From an uncultured Bacteroidales bacterium (GTDB lineage Bacteria; Bacteroidota; Bacteroidia; Bacteroidales; UBA932): 18,566 nt of DNA. Positions 1 to 8,525 of the stretch are shown piece by piece. The stretch's first letter is position 1. Each line of letters opens with the position of its first letter. A program made the position numbers and the translations under genes. The notes beneath the pieces are model-generated. The model searched no databases, was not told the origin of the DNA, and saw only the letters and a program-made list of their open reading frames with translations. The DNA is taken from assembly GCA_946415795.1 (NCBI GenBank), contig CAMKTW010000008.1:1-18566 (forward strand), read 5' to 3'.

Positions 1-17
1 AAAACTGCTTTCATACT

Positions 18-3000
18 CTACTGTTTAATGGGTTCCGCATCTGGGTTGAGCTTCATAAAGATGTATTCCTTGCGCTGTTTCTCCTCCTTGTCACGCTCAC
101 CGTGACGGCTGAGCACGGCGTAGAATACCGGCACGACGATAAGGGTGATAAAGGTAGAAACCAGAAGGCCGCCGATAACCACCACTCCCATAGGGTGCCA
201 CATCTCGCTGCCCTCACCGGTGGAGAGGGCCATCGGGAGCATACCCAGCAGGGTGGTAAGCGCCGTCATCAGCACAGGACGCAGACGGCTGCGGCCGGAG
301 AGTGCGATAGCCTCGCCCAGCTCATACCCGCGGTCGCGCATCAGGTTGATATAATCCACCAGCACGATACCGTTCTTGACCACGATACCGGTGAGCATAA
401 TAAGACCCAGCGCGCCGATAAGGTCAAGGGAGGTCTTGGTTATAAGCAGCGCTATGATTACACCCGTTACCGCGAACGGAATCGACAGCATAATGATGGC
501 TGGTTTGGAGAACGAGCCGAACTGGGAAGCCATCACCACATATACCAGCATCAGCACCAGGAATAGCAGCAACGCCATATTGCCAAAGCTCTCCTGCTGC
601 TCTTCATAATCGCCGGAGAGCACGTAGGTGATGCCGTTAGGCATATTGATATCCTCCATAACCGTCGTAATCTGGGCTGCCAGATCGCCCAGCGAAACCT
701 TATACGGGGTAACGCTGATGCTTATGTAGCGCTGGCGGCTCTTGCGGTCGATCTTTGGCGGTGCGAAATACTCCTCCACGACAGCCAGCTCTCCCAGCTT
801 CACCTTGCCCCCGGCAGGGGTCGGTATGGTGAGGTCCATAATGTCGGAAAGGCTGTTGCGGTTCTCCTCCCTGAGACGGAGCACGATGGGATACTCGTCG
901 CCGTCCTCCTTCAGATAGCCCACGGTAAGGCCGCTGACGCGGTTGCGGATGTAGGTGGATACGGCCGACGAGCTGAGCCCCAGCGACGACACTTTCTCCT
1001 TGTCTATCACCACGTTGAGCTCCGGACGGTCCTTGTCGCGGCCAATCTTTATGTCGCGGGCACCCGGCACCTTTGCGCGGATTGCCTCGCTCACTTCGCC
1101 CGCCACTATATTGGTGGCGTCAAAGTCGTAGCCGTAGATCTCCACATTCACGGTGGAAGCCCCTCCGCCGCCGCCAAAGCCGCTGGATACCACGCACTGG
1201 TAGCGGACAATCTCGGGATATCTGCCAATCTCATTACGCAGCTCCTCCGCAATCTCAAAGATGGTGCGCTTGCGCTCGTTTTTCTTGACACAGACGACGG
1301 TCATCGAGATGGTGTTGTTTGTGGTATTGTTAAAGATGGCCGACGCACCGCTGGCATCATTGGTGCCGGCGGTTGTGGCGATGCGCTCCAGCTCGGGAAC
1401 GAGATCCCTGATGCGGGCCTCGATAGCCCTGGCGGTGAGCAGCGTCTGCTCTATCTTGGTGCCGTTCTGCAGCTCTATGTTGATGCTGATGCGGCTGTTG
1501 TCGGTCTGCTGCATAAAGTCGGTGCCGATGCTGCCGTTAAACAGGAACACCAGCGACCCCAGGAACAGCAGCAGCGCCACTATCAGGGTGCCGGCCTTGT
1601 GCCTGAGGCAGAAGCGGAGCAGATTGGCATACCATTCATCTATTTTATCCAGTACGCGCACCACGCTCTTCTCGTACCAGTCCTTGTTTTGCTGACCCTC
1701 AACCAGCCGTCCCTTTTCGTCCACAGAGACCTTGCGGGCCTTGAGCATCTTGCTGGCCAGCATCGGGGTCAGGGTGATGGCCACCAGGGTGGATGTAGAT
1801 ACCACAATGGTCACAATCCAGCCGAGCTCCTTGAACAGCATACCGGCCATACCCTTGAGCATAGTCAGGGGGATGAACACTGCCGCGATAACCAGAGTGG
1901 TGGCAATGACAGATATCCACACCTCGTTGGTGGCATAGATGGCCGCCTCACGCGGCGAGCTGCCCCGGTCAATATGTTTGGAGATATTCTCGAGCACCAC
2001 GATGGCGTCGTCCACCACCATACCGATAGCCACCGTGAGGGAGCAGAGCGAAATGATGTTTATGGAACTCCCCACAAACCAGAGGTATATGAATCCCACA
2101 ATAAGGGCGATGGGGATAGTGATGCCGATTATGAATGTGGCGCGCCATTTTCCCAGGAAGAGGAACACCACCAGCACCACGAACAGCAGTGCATAAAGGA
2201 TCGATTCTTCCAGAGAGTTGATAGAGTCCTCTATGTCTTCTGACGTATCAAACAGCACCCGTATGTCTATGTCGCTGGGGAGATTGTGCCTGATGCTCTC
2301 TATCTCCTTGCGGATGTCCCGGCATATCTTGACCGTATTGGCTCCAGTCTGCTTGGAGATACGCATCCTCACGCCGTCGCGGCCGTTGATTTTCTCGTCA
2401 AGAGAGAGGTCCTTGATGGTATCGCGCACCGTTGCCACATCCTTCACAAACACCTTCTGCCCGGAAGGGGTGGTGGTCACTACGATGTCCTCGATCTCAC
2501 GGCTGAGTATATATTCGCTGCGGATCTGGAGGTTGTACTGCTCCTTTGTCATCTTCACCACGCCGCCGCTGACGTTTATGTTGTTGGAGCTCACCGCAGT
2601 GCCTATGGTCTCCATAGGGATGCCGAAGGCGTCCAGCTTGTTCTGGTCGACATCGATATAGACATAACGCTCGGGGGCGCCAGACACGGATATGTTGCCT
2701 ATACCGTCCACACGGTTGAGCTGGGGCACAACCACGTCGTTCATAATCTTGTCCAGACCGGCGTAGCTGTCGTCGGCCGTCACCGAGTAAACGATTACCG
2801 GCGCCGCAGAAGAATTGAATTTGAAGATGTACGGATTGGTACAGCCGGTAGGAAGGTTGTCCTTTAGCATATCCACGTAAGAGCGGATATCGTTCATAAC
2901 CTCGTCCATATCGGCCCCCCACTCCATTTCCAACAATACAGTAGAGTAATTGTCCTTGGAGGTTGATGTGAGCCGCTTGAGGTTGTCCACGGAGTTGAGG

Positions 3001-3209
3001 CTGTTCTCTACCAGTTTGGTTACGTTGGCCTCAACTTCCGATGCGCTCGCACCCGGATAGGTGGTCATCACCGTAATGTACGGCGGATCCATCTGGGGGA
3101 AGCGGTCCACCGGCAGCTGCAGGAAAGCGAACACACCGATGACTACCACCGCCACATACACCAGGATGGTGGTTACGGGATTGTCAATCGCCGATTTATA
3201 TATACTCAT
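18..3209 (-). CDS. RND efflux pump inner-membrane permease (AcrB/MexB-type, HAE-1 family)
   Basis: This is the proton-driven inner-membrane pump of a tripartite exporter that moves drugs or other amphiphiles from periplasm or membrane to the outside. The 1063 residues match the usual 1030-1070 of hydrophobe/amphiphile RND pumps. The N-terminus (residues 1-35) is one membrane helix followed by LPVDRFPQMDPP, the typical entry to the first porter domain. The proton-relay pair Asp400-Asp401 sits in IGMVVDDAIVVLEN (TM4), and Lys945 in LTGIVVKNGIVLVDY matches the TM10 lysine of AcrB. Two large periplasmic loops (about 40-335 and 560-870) flank the helices, and a glycine run (FGGGGGAST) lies in the second. 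The ATG is 2 bases after the adaptor stop, so it is the last of three coupled genes. Family assignment is firm; the substrate cannot be read from sequence. Confidence 0.96.
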   Translation of the reverse strand: MSIYKSAIDNPVTTILVYVAVVVIGVFAFLQLPVDRFPQMDPPYITVMTTYPGASASEVEANVTKLVENSLNSVDNLKRLTSTSKDNYSTVLLEMEWGADMDEVMNDIRSYVDMLKDNLPTGCTNPYIFKFNSSAAPVIVYSVTADDSYAGLDKIMNDVVVPQLNRVDGIGNISVSGAPERYVYIDVDQNKLDAFGIPMETIGTAVSSNNINVSGGVVKMTKEQYNLQIRSEYILSREIEDIVVTTTPSGQKVFVKDVATVRDTIKDLSLDEKINGRDGVRMRISKQTGANTVKICRDIRKEIESIRHNLPSDIDIRVLFDTSEDIEDSINSLEESILYALLFVVLVVFLFLGKWRATFIIGITIPIALIVGFIYLWFVGSSINIISLCSLTVAIGMVVDDAIVVLENISKHIDRGSSPREAAIYATNEVWISVIATTLVIAAVFIPLTMLKGMAGMLFKELGWIVTIVVSTSTLVAITLTPMLASKMLKARKVSVDEKGRLVEGQQNKDWYEKSVVRVLDKIDEWYANLLRFCLRHKAGTLIVALLLFLGSLVFLFNGSIGTDFMQQTDNSRISINIELQNGTKIEQTLLTARAIEARIRDLVPELERIATTAGTNDASGASAIFNNTTNNTISMTVVCVKKNERKRTIFEIAEELRNEIGRYPEIVRYQCVVSSGFGGGGGASTVNVEIYGYDFDATNIVAGEVSEAIRAKVPGARDIKIGRDKDRPELNVVIDKEKVSSLGLSSSAVSTYIRNRVSGLTVGYLKEDGDEYPIVLRLREENRNSLSDIMDLTIPTPAGGKVKLGELAVVEEYFAPPKIDRKSRQRYISISVTPYKVSLGDLAAQITTVMEDINMPNGITYVLSGDYEEQQESFGNMALLLFLVLMLVYVVMASQFGSFSKPAIIMLSIPFAVTGVIIALLITKTSLDLIGALGLIMLTGIVVKNGIVLVDYINLMRDRGYELGEAIALSGRSRLRPVLMTALTTLLGMLPMALSTGEGSEMWHPMGVVVIGGLLVSTFITLIVVPVFYAVLSRHGERDKEEKQRKEYIFMKLNPDAEPIKQ

Positions 3210-3211
3210 TG

Positions 3212-4234
3212 CTAATAGACCTTGGAGATGTTCAACTTACAGCCATCCACCAGCTTTTCTGCGCCGGTAGTGACAACTTCGACTCCCTCATAGACCTCAT
3301 CAGAGAGCACCTCGATCTTGTCGTCAAAGCGCTGCCCCATCTGCACAAAAATCCGCTTTGCATAGCCGCCCTCGTTCAGGTAGATGTAGCGGTCGTTTGC
3401 GCCCGTGAGCTTCTGGACGGCCTGATAAGGCATCAGCAGCGCCTCGCTGCGGCCCATCTCCAGGGAGGAGTGTACATACATACCGGGGCGCAGCCTCTCG
3501 TCACCGTTGGGTACGCGCACCTTCACGTTAAAGGTGTGGGTTGCCGGATCGATTGTCGGATAAACAATCTCTATGGTGGCGGGGAACACTGTGTCCGGAT
3601 ATATCTCGGAGCGGATGTCCACCTTCATCCCGGCCTTCACGCGCGGGTAGTATGTCTCCGGGACAGGCATCAGAGCCTTCAGGGTCCCTATCTGGGTGAG
3701 TTCCAGTATAGCCTGCCCGCCGTAGAGCTCTCCGTCCTCGTAGTTCTTGGCAGAGATTACGCCAGAGATGGGAGCCTTCACAAAAGTATTCTCTTCAAGA
3801 AACTTGAGACTCTCGCTGGTCTGGTCGTAACTGAGCTTTGTCTGGTCGTAGGTCTGCTGTGACACAGCCCCGCTTGCCACCAGCGCCTCCAGGCGGCTGA
3901 GTTCCATAGCCAGGTTGGCAAAGGTCAGCTTGGTGGTGTTGTATTGCTGCTGGTCCATCCTCACCAGGTTGGCACCGCGCCCCACCCGGCTGCCGACATC
4001 AACATAGATGTGCTCTATGTGGCCGGTAACACCAGGGGCAATGCTGACCTTCTGGTAACCTTCCAGCGTTGTGGAAACCTCGATGGTGCGCATAACCTCA
4101 ACCGGATGGAGGACAGTGGTCTCCACCAGTTCTTCGCGCACAGCTGCCGTTTGCTGCGTCTTGTCCTGATTCTGCTTGCAGGAGACTGCGGCAAGCGCCA
4201 GGATGCATATCGTCAAAAATGCATGTTTTTTCAT
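3212..4234 (-). CDS. RND efflux periplasmic adaptor (HlyD/membrane fusion protein), lipoprotein
   Basis: This periplasmic adaptor links the RND pump to the outer-membrane channel. Residues 1-19 form a lipoprotein signal (MKKHAFLTIC, then LALAAVSC) with the acylated Cys at 19, so the mature protein is probably anchored by lipid. The split lipoyl (barrel-sandwich) domain shows its first half near 64-94 (SIAPGVTGHIEHIYVDVGS) and its second half near 150-182 (FVKAPISGVISAKNYEDG). Between them lies a short helical hairpin (about 98-148). A beta-barrel and a membrane-proximal domain follow, with RLRPGMYV as a typical motif. The 340 residues are normal for the family. It lies 5 bases after the outer-membrane factor and 2 bases before the pump, as expected for one operon. 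Confidence 0.95.
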   Translation of the reverse strand: MKKHAFLTICILALAAVSCKQNQDKTQQTAAVREELVETTVLHPVEVMRTIEVSTTLEGYQKVSIAPGVTGHIEHIYVDVGSRVGRGANLVRMDQQQYNTTKLTFANLAMELSRLEALVASGAVSQQTYDQTKLSYDQTSESLKFLEENTFVKAPISGVISAKNYEDGELYGGQAILELTQIGTLKALMPVPETYYPRVKAGMKVDIRSEIYPDTVFPATIEIVYPTIDPATHTFNVKVRVPNGDERLRPGMYVHSSLEMGRSEALLMPYQAVQKLTGANDRYIYLNEGGYAKRIFVQMGQRFDDKIEVLSDEVYEGVEVVTTGAEKLVDGCKLNISKVY

Positions 4235-4239
4235 AATCT

Positions 4240-5544
4240 CTATTTGTTCAGCAATTTTTCAAGTGCTATCTGCGCGTTGAGGAACTCCATAATAGACTGT
4301 ATGTAAGTGCTTTGTGCAGATATCAGCGTAGTACCGGTATTGGTGAGATCCATAGCAGAGGAGTAACCAAGCTCGTAGCGGCGGGAGATATTGTCAAACA
4401 CCCGCTGTGTAACCTCCAGGTTCTGCCTCTGGGCATTGTAGGTATCGTAGGCGGTGGAGAGGTTATAACAGAGCTGCCGGTGCTGCACCTGGAGCTGCTG
4501 CTCAGTATCGTGCATAGTGTTGAGCTGTTTCTTGTACGCGTGACGGGCCGCCTCCACCTTTTTGGTCTGCTGCAGGGATGTGAACAGGGGGACCGACAGG
4601 GTCGCGCCCACCATATTGGGCGGGGTCATATTCATAACGTTCGCATCCTTGCTCAGATACTCCTTATAGCTGTACTGGTGATACGCCGTCAGGCTGGGCA
4701 AGCCAGACATAATGGTGGCTTCCAGCTGCTTCTTGCTCAGCTCGGTGCTCTTGTTTGCCAGCTGCCAGGAGTAGTTGCGCTCCATATCAAACTCCTCGCC
4801 CACCAGAGCCACATACTCGTCAAGCGTGAGCAACTGGTCCAGCGAGTCGGTGAGATTAATCTCGGTATCTACCTCCACATCCAGCAATAGCCTCATAGAG
4901 TTGTACGTCATCTCCAGCGCACGCTTGCTGCTGGCGATGCTGTTCTCCAGCTGCGCCACCTGCACTGCGATCTGATCTGCGGCGGTCTGCTCTCCGGCGC
5001 CCACTTTCACAGAGGTCATAGTCATATCGTGAAGACGCTGCAGGCACTCCAGGTTGCGGCCCAGCAGCGACAGCACCTCCTCAGATACCAGCGCCGACAG
5101 ATAGAGCGTCTTGGCCTGATTTGAAATCTCCTGCTCACTCTGATGGAGGGAGATGTCTGACATCTTTGCGGAGATGTCACTTATCTGGGCATTCACCAGC
5201 AATGCCGGGGTAAAGGTCAGGCTGGAACGGACTCCCAGCGTCACATACGGGGGCATCGCGATGGTCATTCCGCGCAGGTCCATCTCATAGCCCATAAAGT
5301 TGGAATAATCGGCGCTTGCGGTGACCTGGGGCAGCATTGCAGCAATCGCAGCCCACTTGTTGGCCTTCGCTATGCGGATATCCAGTGCCGCGTTGGCCAG
5401 GGTATTGTTCCTCTCCACGGCCATATCCATAGCCTGCTTCAACGAGAGCGACAGCTCCTCTGCCGCATAAACAGAGAAGGCGGGGAGCACGGTTGCAACA
5501 AATGCACACACCGAGACCGCCACCTTCTTTATATTGAAAATCAT
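4240..5544 (-). CDS. TolC-family outer membrane efflux channel
   Basis: This is the outer-membrane channel of the tripartite exporter. A Sec signal peptide covers residues 1-27 (basic MIFNIKK, hydrophobic core, VYA before AEE). The mature part begins with LSLKQAMDMAVERNNTLANAALDIRIAKANK, the standard opening of the OEP repeat. Long heptad-like helices (about 135-210 and 340-434) are the expected coiled-coil barrel halves. RRYELGYSSAMDLTNTGTTLISAQS near the C-terminus is the second-repeat motif typical of the family. The 434 residues are normal for Bacteroidetes members. There is no lipobox, so it is not lipid-anchored at the N-terminus. It is first in the operon; a possible promoter lies about 50 bases upstream. 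Confidence 0.94.
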   Translation of the reverse strand: MIFNIKKVAVSVCAFVATVLPAFSVYAAEELSLSLKQAMDMAVERNNTLANAALDIRIAKANKWAAIAAMLPQVTASADYSNFMGYEMDLRGMTIAMPPYVTLGVRSSLTFTPALLVNAQISDISAKMSDISLHQSEQEISNQAKTLYLSALVSEEVLSLLGRNLECLQRLHDMTMTSVKVGAGEQTAADQIAVQVAQLENSIASSKRALEMTYNSMRLLLDVEVDTEINLTDSLDQLLTLDEYVALVGEEFDMERNYSWQLANKSTELSKKQLEATIMSGLPSLTAYHQYSYKEYLSKDANVMNMTPPNMVGATLSVPLFTSLQQTKKVEAARHAYKKQLNTMHDTEQQLQVQHRQLCYNLSTAYDTYNAQRQNLEVTQRVFDNISRRYELGYSSAMDLTNTGTTLISAQSTYIQSIMEFLNAQIALEKLLNK

Positions 5545-5590
5545 AAGTTGTTAATTGATAATGAACGCCGATATACTGCAAAAAACACGC

Positions 5591-5619
5591 CACAGGTACT
5601 CATGTCGGCATCTTATCAA
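5591..5619 (-). promoter_or_regulatory. Possible promoter of the efflux operon
   Basis: On the minus strand TACCTGTG (5598-5591) differs by one base from the Bacteroidetes -7 box TAnnTTTG, and a TTG lies 18 bases further upstream (5619-5617), overlapping the stop of the GH2 gene. Transcription would begin near 5585, giving a leader of about 40 bases. A dyad (5567-5574 with 5602-5609; 7 of 8 positions match) brackets the box and could be an operator. The gap carries no terminator for the GH2 gene, so readthrough is also possible. Confidence 0.35.
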
Positions 5620-7436
5620 TCAAAAATTTGACTTAACTTCTTGTTAATTTCTGTGAACCTCTGTTCGTCGAACTTGAACACCTTGCGGTCGTATGTGTAG
5701 AAACCGTTCAGTTCGGTCTCGACATCGGTGGTCTGGGTGTAGATGGCACCCGATATCGCCATTGAATCAACATTCTCGATAATCTTGGTGACATAGCTCA
5801 CATAGCGGTCGTTGAGCACTTTGCTCTCGCTCTCAAAGTCGCGGTAGCCCCACCCTTCGCTGGTCCAGGTGTGCTCCGGAACCTGCATTCCGATACCGCC
5901 GAATTCACCGACCACAACCACATAGTCGGGATGAGGGTGACTGCGTGGCAGAGGGTCATAGCTGTAATTGTGGAAGTCGATGATATCTCCGCAGGGGAAC
6001 AGGTTTCCGCCGCTGGCGGGGTTCACCAGCCGGGTCGGGTCAAGCAGTTTGGTACGGGTTGCAACCTCTATAGTGTTGAACTGCCCCCACGCCTCATTGA
6101 AAGGCACCCAGACTATGATACTGGGGTGGTTGTGAAGCTGATCCATCACGGCGGTCCAGTCTTTCCAGTACTGGTCGCGGCTGACCTCGCTGCGCTTGGG
6201 CTCCGGTTCGGGTCCTTCGAGGAAATCGTCCTGCCCGTCCCACTTGGGGCTGGTCCAGTTGTCGCCGTTGGGCATATCCTGCCAAACCAGCATGCCAAGG
6301 CGGTCGCAATGGTAATACCAGCGCTCCGGCTCCACCTTTACATGCTTGCGGATGGTGTTGTAGCCCAACTCTTTGGTGCGGATTATGTCAAACGCCAGAG
6401 CTTCGTCTGTGGGGGCGGTATAGAGGCCGTCGGGCCACCATCCCTGATCCAGGGGGCCGAAGCAGAATACCGGCTTGTCATTGAGCATTATGCGCAGGGC
6501 GCCATTGGCGTCGCGCCCGGACGATACTTTGCGCATAGCGGCATAACTTGAGACCTCGTCGGCTTTGGCGCCGTTCTCCCTGAGGGTAACTTTTACATCA
6601 TAAAGGAACGGGTCATCCGGACTCCAGAGTTTGGGATTATCTAATTTAATATTGATATCCTCTCCCGGTTTACCAGATTTGGACGCAACCTCCCGGGTAC
6701 CATCCATAATCTTTACCTCAACCTCGCCGTTGGACGCCTGCGCATCGGCATTCACTGTTATGGTACTCAAATCCAGGTATGGGGTGATGGTGAGGCCATT
6801 GATATGGCTCTCCGGAACCGGCTCGAGCCAGATTGTCTGCCAAATGCCGGTTACTGATGTGTACCATATACCGCTGTGGTCCACCCGCTGCTTGCCCACC
6901 GCGTGAATGTCCTTCTCAGTACGGTCTTCAACCTCTATGCAAATCTCGTTCTCACCTCTCTTCAGCCAATCGGTAATATCAGCATTGACGGCGGTGTAGC
7001 CTCCGATGTGGCTGGCGGCCTCGCTGCCGTTGATAAATATCTTGCTGGAACAGTCTATGCCGCCGCAATGCAGCAGAACGCGCCCCTTGAGATACCTGGA
7101 GGGGATGCTGAACGAGCGTTTATAGGTCAGGCGCGCATCCTCGCCGACAGTGATGCCAACGCCAGAGAGTGCGCTCTCCAGCGGGAACGGAACCAGAATC
7201 TTGCCGCTGGTATCGCAGGTTGCGAAATCCCAGAAGCCATTCAGGTTAATCCAATCTTTACGAACCATCTGGGGACGGGGATACTCCGGCAACACGTTGT
7301 TAACATCGAGATTCTCTCCCCATTCGGTAAGGATACGGTCTCCGGCGGGAGTCCAATCTACTGTCTCTTTCTGTTGTACGCAAGACACGAGAGCCACCAG
7401 CAGGGCCAGCGCAAGCAAATTCCTTTTCATAGACAT
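5616..7436 (-). CDS. Glycoside hydrolase family 2 lipoprotein (beta-galactosidase/glucuronidase-like)
   Basis: This is an exported sugar-cleaving enzyme with a GH2 fold, acting on beta-linked glycans by the retaining mechanism. Residues 1-19 are a lipoprotein signal (LALALLVALVSC, Cys19). Domains run in order: jelly-roll sugar-binding domain (about 50-205; RPQMVRKDWINLNGFWDF, VTGIWQTIWLEPV), immunoglobulin-like sandwich (about 210-300), and TIM barrel (about 310-600). Glu448 in WVPFNEAWGQ is the expected acid/base. Glu511 in VVVVGEFGGIG is the likely nucleophile. The 606 residues are close to the short three-domain GH2 type rather than the ~1000-residue LacZ. The start is the ATG at 7436, though the second ATG (7430) also keeps the signal. 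It ends in tandem stops (TGA TAA). No SusC/SusD pair or other glycan genes lie nearby, so the substrate is unknown. Confidence 0.93.
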   Translation of the reverse strand: MSMKRNLLALALLVALVSCVQQKETVDWTPAGDRILTEWGENLDVNNVLPEYPRPQMVRKDWINLNGFWDFATCDTSGKILVPFPLESALSGVGITVGEDARLTYKRSFSIPSRYLKGRVLLHCGGIDCSSKIFINGSEAASHIGGYTAVNADITDWLKRGENEICIEVEDRTEKDIHAVGKQRVDHSGIWYTSVTGIWQTIWLEPVPESHINGLTITPYLDLSTITVNADAQASNGEVEVKIMDGTREVASKSGKPGEDINIKLDNPKLWSPDDPFLYDVKVTLRENGAKADEVSSYAAMRKVSSGRDANGALRIMLNDKPVFCFGPLDQGWWPDGLYTAPTDEALAFDIIRTKELGYNTIRKHVKVEPERWYYHCDRLGMLVWQDMPNGDNWTSPKWDGQDDFLEGPEPEPKRSEVSRDQYWKDWTAVMDQLHNHPSIIVWVPFNEAWGQFNTIEVATRTKLLDPTRLVNPASGGNLFPCGDIIDFHNYSYDPLPRSHPHPDYVVVVGEFGGIGMQVPEHTWTSEGWGYRDFESESKVLNDRYVSYVTKIIENVDSMAISGAIYTQTTDVETELNGFYTYDRKVFKFDEQRFTEINKKLSQIFD

Positions 7437-7438
7437 AA

Positions 7439-7476
7439 AAAATAAAAGATCAGCCGCAAAGCTAATCTTTTATTTT
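7439..7476 (-). terminator. Rho-independent terminator after tsf
   Basis: Two 16-base arms (7439-7454 and 7461-7476) are inverted repeats around a 6-base loop. There is one mismatch, which becomes a G-U pair in the minus-strand transcript. A T-rich tail follows on the minus strand. It lies 27 bases past the tsf stop and ends just before the GH2 start codon, so it should end the ribosomal operon. The stem is AT-rich but long. Confidence 0.8.
7457..7464 (-). promoter_or_regulatory. Possible -7 box for the GH2 gene, inside the tsf terminator
   Basis: TAGCTTTG on the minus strand fits TAnnTTTG exactly. It lies in the loop and one stem arm of the terminator, 20 bases ahead of the GH2 ATG at 7436, so transcription would start near 7450 with a very short leader. 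No TTG is found at the usual upstream distance, which lowers confidence. Confidence 0.35.
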
Positions 7477-7502
7477 GAATAATCTATGTAAGATCGTTAC
7501 GC

Positions 7503-8498
7503 TTAGTCGCTCAGGGAGAAGCGTGCAAAAGCAACCACCTTGGCCTCGGGATCAACGCTCTTGATATAATCCTTCACGCTGACCTTGCCCTCCATTACAA
7601 ACTCCTGATTCTCAAGGGTCTGCTCTTTGAAGAACTTGGCCAGACGGCCCTTGGCGATGTTCTGGATCTTGTTCTCGTCCAGATTTGCAGCGGCCTCTGC
7701 GCCGACGGTAGCGATAATCTCGCGTGCCTGTGCTGCCTGTGCCTCTGTGAGCCAGCCTTTGGCGGTGTTTGAAGAGATGTGGTCTTCGCTGTCGCAATGA
7801 GCGGGGTTGATACCAGCTTTCTTGAGTGCGTTATCCACAACCCTGCGGACCTGCTCCTCTTTGGTCTTCTCTACAGCAACAACCATCTCCTGCTCCACAA
7901 CATTTGCGGGAACACTGCTCTCGTCAACTGCGACGGGCTTCATAGAGGTAACCTGCATTGCGATGTGCTTTGCAAGCTCTGCAGAAACCGCCTTGTTGAA
8001 GCCGACGATGGCGCCGTCCTTCCTGGTGAAGTGGATATAGGAACCGATAAACTCTGCCTGCATCTTTGCGTAGAAAGCAATCTGGTGCTTCTCGCCGCAT
8101 TTTGCAGCCTGCTCGGTGATGAATTCGGCAACGGTCTGGCCGTTGGGCATAGGGGCGTTCTCGAGGGCAGCCTTGTCCTCGGGGAGAGCTGCCATAGCGG
8201 CATCAGCCACAGCCTCTGCGAGAGCCTTGAACTCTGCGGTAGCCGATACGAAGTCGGTTTCGCAGCCGAGAGCTACCAGGATGGCGGTCTTTGCATCAGG
8301 GGTGATACGTGCTATAACTGCACCTTCGTTGGTTTCGCGGTCAGCGCGTTTTGCTGCAACCAGCTTGCCTTTCTCGCGGATGATTTCCTGTGCACGGTTG
8401 AAGTCGCCTTCTGCCTCTACGAGAGCCTTCTTGCAGTCCATCATACCTGCGCCGGTCATTTTGCGCAGCTTTGCAACATCTACTGCTTTAATTTCCAT
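7503..8498 (-). CDS. tsf: Translation elongation factor Ts
   Basis: EF-Ts is the cytoplasmic nucleotide-exchange factor that strips GDP from EF-Tu. The N-terminal UBA-like domain (residues 1-50) carries LRKMTGAGMMDCKKALVEAEGD. The core holds the TDFVS signature at 81-85 (GCETDFVSATAEF), whose Asp and Phe reach into EF-Tu. The 331 residues exceed the ~283 of E. coli; Bacteroidetes EF-Ts is typically about this long because of a longer second core subdomain. It starts at ATG 8498, 27 bases after rpsB, and is the last gene of the ribosomal operon before a strong terminator. Confidence 0.98.
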   Translation of the reverse strand: MEIKAVDVAKLRKMTGAGMMDCKKALVEAEGDFNRAQEIIREKGKLVAAKRADRETNEGAVIARITPDAKTAILVALGCETDFVSATAEFKALAEAVADAAMAALPEDKAALENAPMPNGQTVAEFITEQAAKCGEKHQIAFYAKMQAEFIGSYIHFTRKDGAIVGFNKAVSAELAKHIAMQVTSMKPVAVDESSVPANVVEQEMVVAVEKTKEEQVRRVVDNALKKAGINPAHCDSEDHISSNTAKGWLTEAQAAQAREIIATVGAEAAANLDENKIQNIAKGRLAKFFKEQTLENQEFVMEGKVSVKDYIKSVDPEAKVVAFARFSLSD

Positions 8499-8525
8499 TT
8501 CGAAAAGATTTTTGACGGTTAATAA

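Noticed and set aside
1599..2243. 214-residue His/Glu-rich plus-strand open frame opposite the RND pump
   Set aside because: The composition reflects antisense reading of membrane-helix codons; the minus-strand gene has complete proton-relay motifs.
3209..3862. 217-residue plus-strand open frame opposite the efflux adaptor
   Set aside because: It is antisense to a clear adaptor gene and has no signal, domain or promoter of its own.
5567..5609. Inverted repeat GCCGATAT / ATGTCGGC read as a terminator of the GH2 gene
   Set aside because: The loop is 27 bases, there is a mismatch in the minus-strand RNA and no T-run follows; at most it is an operator dyad around the efflux promoter.
7779..8522. 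247-residue Cys/Leu-rich plus-strand open frame opposite tsf
   Set aside because: It is a shadow of EF-Ts; the Cys-rich look comes from antisense reading of Ala/Glu codons.
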